From: Priapulus caudatus
Taxonomy: Eukaryota; Priapulida; Priapulimorpha; Priapulimorphida; Priapulidae
DNA: 64,000 nucleotides
NCBI RefSeq assembly: GCF_000485595.1
Contig: NW_014577139.1
Coordinates: 566,364 to 630,363 of the forward strand
Reading direction: 5' to 3'
In this document: positions 59,301 to 64,000 of the stretch, one piece after another
Layout of the letters: each line of letters begins with the position of its first letter
How positions within the stretch are numbered: the stretch's first letter is position 1
Translations under genes and position numbers: made by a program
Notes under the pieces: model-generated
Told to the model about the DNA's origin: nothing
The model's input: the letters and a program-made list of their open reading frames with translations, nothing else
Database searches by the model: none

Positions 59301-61705
59301 ATTCGTCCAATTTGTCCAAATTCTTTTTTGATATTATAGGTAGAAATTGCTCAAAAAGCTGTTTCAAAAGCTGACCTGATATTTTACTAACATGTTAACC
59401 ATATAAATTAAAAAAACGAATACACAAATTTTGCACTGATATTAATTTGTACTTTTCTGACCGATTTAATTGTCTTCTAAACTTTACCAAAAAGGCAGCA
59501 TCCTCCAATGATTCTAAAGAATGAGATTTTTTTTACCAACTATGAACCATTAAATTTAAATTACTTCCAGGTACATACCTACAAAATCTCTGCCCCGATA
59601 GATTACAATTGATCGGCAATTCTCTATGAAATGAAACAATTCCGTCCTTGATCGTTATCCTCTGAAGCAACGGTTAGCTCCGTCACCTTTAATTTATAGA
59701 TACCATAAAATCTGGAAACTAAGCAAGCACATGACGTTTTAGCTGGAAAATCTTTACACCCAAGGTGGTTTGGTTAAAGCTTGCACATGCCACACTCAGT
59801 TGCAAGAGGGCAGAGAAAGAGAGGCATCACTTATTTTCCAGACTCTACGGTACACGTTTGTAGGCTAACTAACATTGGAGATATCGAAAAGCTCAAGAAA
59901 TGTCAATCCTAGGTGCATTCCATTCATTCCACAGATGCAAGCAGTCTCATAAGCCAGTCGAACCAGGCAAGATAGGACCAAGCATGTGCCCCGCTTGGTT
60001 GGGCAGGAGTATTGGCGCCCCCTGAGAAGGAGTAGCCCAACCCGTCCAAGCAGGAGAGTCCAAGCAGGTCACAGCACATCACTCTGTGCAAGTACAAGGA
60101 ACAAAACGAGGGTGCAGATCCACCTGGTGAAAACTAGATGACAATGATGACGGTGATGATGAGAACCAGACTACACACTGAGGATAACAATAACATGGCG
60201 GCGACATGATGCAGAGCGGAGATATACATACGGACAGCATGTACAACGTGCACGTATGCACCTATGCCCACTAAAGATGCAATGGCCTCCAACAATATCA
60301 AAGCAGGGAAGAGTTGTACCCAAGCAAAGAGAGAGAAGTAGAAACTCAGAGAAGCTAGTTAGACAGTAATGAGTGGAACAATGTTGAAGTTATGATATGA
60401 AATTTTGCAAGTCAGTTTGCAGGATCGACGCAAAATATGAGGGCTTGCGGAGAACAACATGCTTGTGACGACATCTGATGAGGGAAATACAAGGTTTTGT
60501 GGAGACGCATTATGTACACAGATAATTGCAGATGACATTATGGAAGTGTAACAGCAGATGATGAAGACCAATGTATGGGGTGTAAATAGTGAGCGAATGG
60601 GATTAGATGAAGTCGGTAAATTGGGATAACTACGGCAGTTGAGGCGACAAAAGATACAGTGACAGATGAATGGCAATGATTGGTATCTTTGTGTGGAAAA
60701 TAGTTGTTTAGAGTTAGCACGTTTCTATGAAGCACGGTTAGAAATTCTCAAACTAGATGTGCACAAACATCTAGCCAACATAAACGTTGCAGAAAGTGAC
60801 TGATGCCAAGCCAGTGATTATCAGCACAACACCGATATATTAAAGGGACAGGAATAGACTGTGATCCTCGATTTAAACTTTGGTCAAGGTTACAAGGTCA
60901 GCTTTGAAGCTACTGGAAAAGCCGTGAACGTTCCACAACCGATCTTCTCAAACGACAGACACACTACAGAACAGTGACATAACAACCCAGGATGGACATT
61001 TCTTAGCATTTGTTTTACGGTGGCACCTGAATTATGACACACACATTGTCTGTCTGTCTATGATTGCATCTTTGTCTGTCACTCTTGTTTCATCACAATT
61101 GTTTCTGCTGCTAGTAAAAACTAATCACCTAGTCAGCCCTGCTACGTCACAGTTGTCAGTTTCAATTTGTAAAAGAGGAGTAAAATGCAGCAAGGCATAC
61201 CGATAACCACAAATACTCTCCAGCATTATGTAATTACGTGATAGAGTGAAGAATTGTAATCTTTGCCTGATTATTTTCTCCGTTGGAGTCAATTACAATC
61301 AAATTGTGGTTAAGACTGCCTGTGCTGTTAGCAATGGAAACGATAAACTTCTCCCTCAGGATACGCCACATTACTTGCTGCATTTCGTTTTTCATCTCTG
61401 TTCATTTTCACCAATATCCTCATTATTAATGCCAATGCCACTATCTATAGCCGTATCTAGTGTATTCTCCACACTAAGCACTACGATCGGGTCAGTATCC
61501 CATCTGCTGTCCAGTGTCCGTGTCACAATTCAGGAACCAAATGTTTGAGTACAATACTTAGCGATTAGTGGCTGATGAGAGTGCTACCACGATAAGAGAG
61601 AATAACATGCACCTCTATCTTGCGTCCCTCAACCATCGTGCCGTTCAATGCCTCGCGTGCTCGGTCAGCATCCGCACTAGTTGCGAAAGTTACAAAACCG
61701 AATCC
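43661..61705 (-). CDS. RBFOX family splicing regulator, 3' seven exons
   Basis: Nuclear RNA-binding protein that controls alternative exons by binding UGCAUG through one RRM. Minus-strand exons in order: 61705-61613 (93 nt), 59013-58956 (58), 58577-58430 (148), 57266-57215 (52; duplicated at 51198-51147), 44240-44131 (110), 44024-43967 (58), 43705-43661 (45, stop TAG). Every junction is GT-AG and phases agree, giving 187 residues. Exon 1 of this set encodes [20 protein letters not shown] and [10 protein letters not shown], the second half of the RRM with the RNP1 octamer region; next come [14 protein letters not shown], two poly-Ala tracts of ten, [45 protein letters not shown], and the family C-terminus [12 protein letters not shown]. 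The first half of the RRM, the N-terminus and the promoter lie beyond 64000. Which vertebrate paralogue it corresponds to cannot be said; invertebrates usually have one gene. Confidence 0.95.
44720..45166. mobile_element. hAT-like MITE with 8-base target duplication
   Basis: Ends CAGTGGCGTAGCCAGG and, inverted, CAGTGGCATAGTTAGG, flanked on both sides by GAAGCATG (44712-44719 and 45167-45174). CAGTGGCG-type ends and 8-base duplications define hAT elements. The interior has G/C runs and CCTCCCCCAGAAAATG. It is non-coding and lies in an RBFOX intron. Confidence 0.85.
45554..46373. mobile_element. Foldback element with long inverted arms (Mutator-like?)
   Basis: Arms of several hundred bases from GTAGAGTCCCTATATACAGA inward to TTTACAGAGATTATAGCTAA, with AGCCATAC directly repeated outside (45546-45553, 46374-46381; the match can be extended to 10 or more bases). 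Long TIRs with 8-10 base duplications suggest a Mutator-like non-autonomous element; this class call is an inference. Confidence 0.65.
46391..47509. mobile_element. Second foldback element, hosting a nested MITE
   Basis: The left arm 46391-46651 (ATCAAGAGC... AAGGGTAAAATGCTGAAACC ... GAGATCAGTGTG) pairs with the right arm 46858-47509, which is interrupted by the MITE at 47057-47445. The loop of about 200 bases is unique. The right arm end is repeated in the duplicated segment at 53460-53550. Confidence 0.75.
47057..47445. mobile_element. Harbinger-like MITE
   Basis: A 389-base insert with TIRs AGCCCTGTCTACACTAG, flanked by TAA at 47054-47056 and 47446-47448. The other arm of the host foldback shows the empty site with a single TAA (near 46453-46461, as its complement), proving the insertion boundaries. 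The 3-base TWA duplication is typical of PIF/Harbinger. Inside, AAACTTT/AAAGTTT and CTCGAGC motifs recur. Confidence 0.85.
47639..48467. mobile_element. Harbinger-like element, copy A
   Basis: Ends TCAGG-GCGCGTTTCACGAA and, inverted, TCAGGGGCGCGTTCACTAA, with many AGCGGA/TCCGCT motifs close to both ends. It is the first copy of the element described at 53677-54521, with extra small indels. Confidence 0.7.
51147..51198 (-). CDS. RBFOX 52-nt exon, duplicate copy
   Basis: Reads (P)[17 protein letters not shown] with acceptor TTGCAG and donor GTAAGC. It differs from 57215-57266 by Ile instead of Val in the second full codon. Part of the duplicated segment A. Confidence 0.8.
51450..53325. repeat. 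Triplicated segment, copy B (partial)
   Basis: Equals about 48430-50265. It starts after a short filler (CAGCACGCCACGCAACTC) and ends in the CA/CG microsatellite at 53264-53320. Confidence 0.75.
53677..54521. mobile_element. Harbinger-like element, copy C, with HARBI1-type ORF remnant
   Basis: TIRs TCAGGGGCGCGTTTCAC. Both ends carry many AGCGG/CCGCT hexamer repeats, possible transposase binding sites. It contains the ORF remnant at 54087-54323. I could not define the target duplication. Confidence 0.7.
54087..54323 (+). pseudogene. HARBI1-like transposase N-terminal fragment
   Basis: The 78-codon frame starts [20 protein letters not shown] and continues [14 protein letters not shown], resembling the start of Harbinger transposases (R-S-x-A-x-x-x-x-x-Q-V-L). 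No catalytic DDE region follows; the tail ([10 protein letters not shown]) diverges. A fragment, not functional. The frame is broken in copy A near 48090-48170. Confidence 0.55.
57215..57266 (-). CDS. RBFOX 52-nt exon, copy joined to the main gene
   Basis: Reads (P)[17 protein letters not shown]; phase fits exon 58577-58430 upstream and 44240-44131 downstream. Confidence 0.85.
57455..58284. mobile_element. Large foldback in an RBFOX intron
   Basis: Arms of about 370 bases: ATCAGGAGTCTATCAAAAGG ... CTTTGTGATGATCAGTGAAC on the left, its reverse complement on the right, with a loop near 57820-57930. The frame 57607-57825 lies in the left arm and is not recognised. Segment A stops matching within this element. 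Confidence 0.8.
59014..61612. other. RBFOX intron
   Basis: Intron between the 93-nt RRM exon and the VNNATAR exon. AT-rich at 59100-59570, then ordinary sequence; no exon or complete repeat recognised. Confidence 0.6.
61606..61611 (-). promoter_or_regulatory. RBFOX-binding TGCATG over the 5' splice site of the 93-nt exon
   Basis: The intron begins GTGCATG, so TGCATG occupies intron positions +2 to +7. Bound RBFOX would compete with U1. Confidence 0.7.
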
Positions 61706-61708
61706 CTG

Positions 61709-61714
61709 CATGCA
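61709..61714 (-). promoter_or_regulatory. RBFOX-binding TGCATG over the 3' splice site of the 93-nt exon
   Basis: The intron ends TGCATGCAG, placing the hexamer at -9 to -4 before the exon, where U2AF would bind. Confidence 0.7.
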
Positions 61715-61734
61715 ACGAAATAAACAATCAGGAA

Positions 61735-61740
61735 CATGCA
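61735..61740 (-). promoter_or_regulatory. Upstream TGCATG near the 93-nt exon
   Basis: A third hexamer at -35 to -30, in the branch point region. Confidence 0.6.
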
Positions 61741-62998
61741 TGAACGCCGTGCAGTGAAACAAGAAACAAGATTGCACCGTCATTCACTGCAAATGAAACT
61801 GCTCAGATCATATGTATACCGTATACACACAGATATAAGTACACAATATACACATAAATATGCAGTAGCCCCAATCTACTGTACAAGAATCTATATTGCA
61901 GTCAGATGTGGCATTCCCTGTCAATTAACAATGTTCAAGATGACCACCACGGGCGGCAGCGGAGAGCACAAAATTATAGGCGGCAGCACTCTGAAGAGGC
62001 AAGAACTACATGAATACATGGCAAATTTTTCAGAGCGTACACAGGAGATGGAAACATTGACTGCTTCGTACATCCGGGATGGCTGGGATTATAAATATTT
62101 TACCCATGAATTACACTATTTACAGGGACCGGTAGCAAACATTATATCGAATTAGGGCAAATTCATAATTCTACATGTATAAATGAAGACATTGTAATCA
62201 TGGCAACTGGTATACCATCCGGTATGCTCCTGCATTAGCCTGGCCCTCCCACAAACCACTTACTGTACTGTGCTTACCCAATCTTCGTTACTGCAATCTA
62301 CTCATAAACCAATACTGTCCATACACATTTAACTCTAATTTTACTCTCTTAATTAACAACTAATGGATCTTCGGTCGGATGGTATGTGGCACTGCAGGAA
62401 AGATGGGGTATTGAAGCATTTACAGTAGCTGCCACCCGCAGTAAAGACACAACATGTGAAGCACACACTCTAGGCAAACTGCTGAATACTGATCGCAATC
62501 TACAACGTACAATAAGCTGTATAGAGAGATGGATGCAGCCACGTCCGGAGGCTCAGTGGGCTATGATTAAAAAGTGTGCCATTTGCAGTGATCCGGTATT
62601 CCGAAACTAAGAAATTAGACACGTTATCCTAAAGCAGGTCAAATAATAGCAGCTGCTTCAAACCCCTCCACCCCTAAGATCGTAGAGAACTGCAGGCCAC
62701 AAAACTTAACCCGCTCCAACATTTTTTAATTCCTGTAATATCATGACAGCTATGAATAATTGATGCGCCATTTAATGTTGACAGTTCCGAGCGTCGCGAA
62801 GCCTGGATAGGAGAAAATTTGTGCTGCACAATTCACTGAGGCCCCGGGTGTGAGTGACCAAGAGGTTAGGGAGACAGCATGCTGGCACAGGCGGCTTGTT
62901 GTTGTAGTGCCAAACCATGCTTCACTTCAGACTTCATGCAAGGCGCATGAAAAACTCCCAATCAATGCCATGTCTGACACAATGATTGGATGAAGAAA

Positions 62999-63000
<2 letters not shown>

Positions 63001-63081
<81 letters not shown>
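63001..63081. repeat. (TA)n microsatellite
   Basis: Uninterrupted TA run of about 80 bases. Confidence 0.95.
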
Positions 63082-63084
<3 letters not shown>

Positions 63085-63704
63085 GTAAGATGGGCCTATG
63101 CAAAACTTGTAAACTGAAGTATACAGAAGTATACTGGGGGCACGCAGGTAGGCACCGAAGCTACTGAACACAAGAAATGCTCCTATCTGGCGACCAGGCT
63201 ACGTTTACTTTGCCTGTTACATGTGTTATGTCAGCATGTGAAGTGCGGAATGGTGATGGAAATGGCAAGTGTTAGAAACCTAAAATCTCGTTTGTATGGA
63301 AAATAACATATATAACTAACCATCAAGAAGTTGCAGTTGTTGTGGCTGTACTAGAGAGCTTGATGAAATGGAGACCCTATTAGTATTACCTCTATCCCTA
63401 TATGATACACCTCTGCTTAGTAAACGTTTTTCATAAATTATTCCAGTTTTCAAAATGTGAAGGTAGTTTACAATAAGATTTAAAAAAAGAGACACTGCAA
63501 ACGGCAATCTCGTTTCCATGGAAACACACACCCCGGAGATGTACACCCATATGCTGTATGTGAAAGCTGATGCTGCTGACAATGTGCGAGTTTTATGGCT
63601 AGGCCAATATTATTAGCTGAACATGGTGATAACCATACTATCACTCCTTCAGAATTCTATTCGCCCACACGCATGCAAGTATAAACACACGCATTCGATT
63701 CGTA

Positions 63705-63870
63705 CGCGCGTGCGCGCACACACACACAAACATAGACACACACACGCACACACGCACACACACACACACACACACACACCACGCACGCACGCACGCACGC
63801 ACTCACGCACTCACGCAAGCCCACACACGCACACAGTGCATGCATGTGCACACACGCACGCACACACACT
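63705..63870. repeat. (CA)n/(CGCA)n microsatellite
   Basis: Alternating CA, CGCA and CACT units; the Cys/Val-rich frame across it is an artefact. Confidence 0.9.
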
Positions 63871-64000
63871 AGTATATACATGTATATACACATATGTATA
63901 TACATATATACATACATATAGATATTTACTGGAAGGCATTCCGGAGTGTTTTCTCTGGCTAAATCACGAGAGCCAATTTCGACGCAGACTTCAAGTCAAT

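Larger units (their letters stand above)
61741..64000. other. RBFOX upstream intron DNA
   Basis: The first half of the RRM is not found here, so this is probably intron. Open frames at 61736-62155 and 62386-62610 on the plus strand have no family I recognise and could be chance or an old transposon. Confidence 0.5.

Noticed and set aside
62386-62610. Plus-strand frame MALQERWGIEAF... as an RBFOX upstream exon or separate gene
   Set aside because: Wrong strand for RBFOX, no RRM sequence in the complement, and no family recognised.

Overview
The window is eukaryotic: genes are split by GT-AG introns, most of the DNA is transposon and satellite sequence, and there are no bacterial features. The genes (axonemal dynein intermediate chain, RBFOX, RPL38, monocarboxylate transporter) and the repeats (TTAGGG-type interstitial telomere tracts, foldback elements, MITEs, a Cys-rich transposon ORF I know from invertebrate genomes) point to a bilaterian marine invertebrate. 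A deuterostome such as an echinoderm, hemichordate or lancelet is my best guess, but the species cannot be settled from this window. Assembly quality is modest: two N gaps, near-identical segments laid side by side (probably unmerged haplotypes or contig overlaps), and single-base indels that break otherwise conserved exons.

Layout. 183-1276 (+): the last two exons of an SLC16-type monocarboxylate transporter. 5801-6848 (-): three exons of ribosomal protein L38; with an ATG-only first exon, possibly at 9791-9793, they give exactly 70 residues. 7-15 kb: transposon-rich DNA with foldbacks, a Tc1/mariner-like MITE and palindromic cassettes carrying telomere-like repeats. 15-25.9 kb: a large repeat block made of two copies of a unit of about 4.7 kb, holding a decayed transposon ORF, a non-LTR reverse transcriptase fragment, GA/GT tracts and a minisatellite. 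26008-41249 (+): an axonemal dynein intermediate chain 2 gene (DNAI2) with eleven shared exons and two candidate last exons; its introns hold several copies of one repeat family. 43661-61705 (-): the 3' part of an RBFOX splicing-factor gene, seven exons from the second half of the RRM to the stop, convergent with DNAI2. Its introns contain nested foldbacks, hAT- and Harbinger-like MITEs and a locally triplicated assembly segment. 62-64 kb: RBFOX intron or upstream DNA with AT and CA microsatellites.

The most interesting signal is in RBFOX. The RRM exon is exactly 93 nt, and the RBFOX recognition hexamer TGCATG overlaps both of its splice sites, with a third copy just upstream. This is the arrangement known for autoregulated skipping of the homologous mammalian exon, suggesting that the switch predates vertebrates. 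RPL38, DNAI2, an RBFOX and SLC16 genes also share one human chromosome region (17q24-q25), so the window looks like a remnant of an old linkage group. Coordinates of spliced exons were worked out base by base from splice sites and phases; ends of diverged repeats are approximate.
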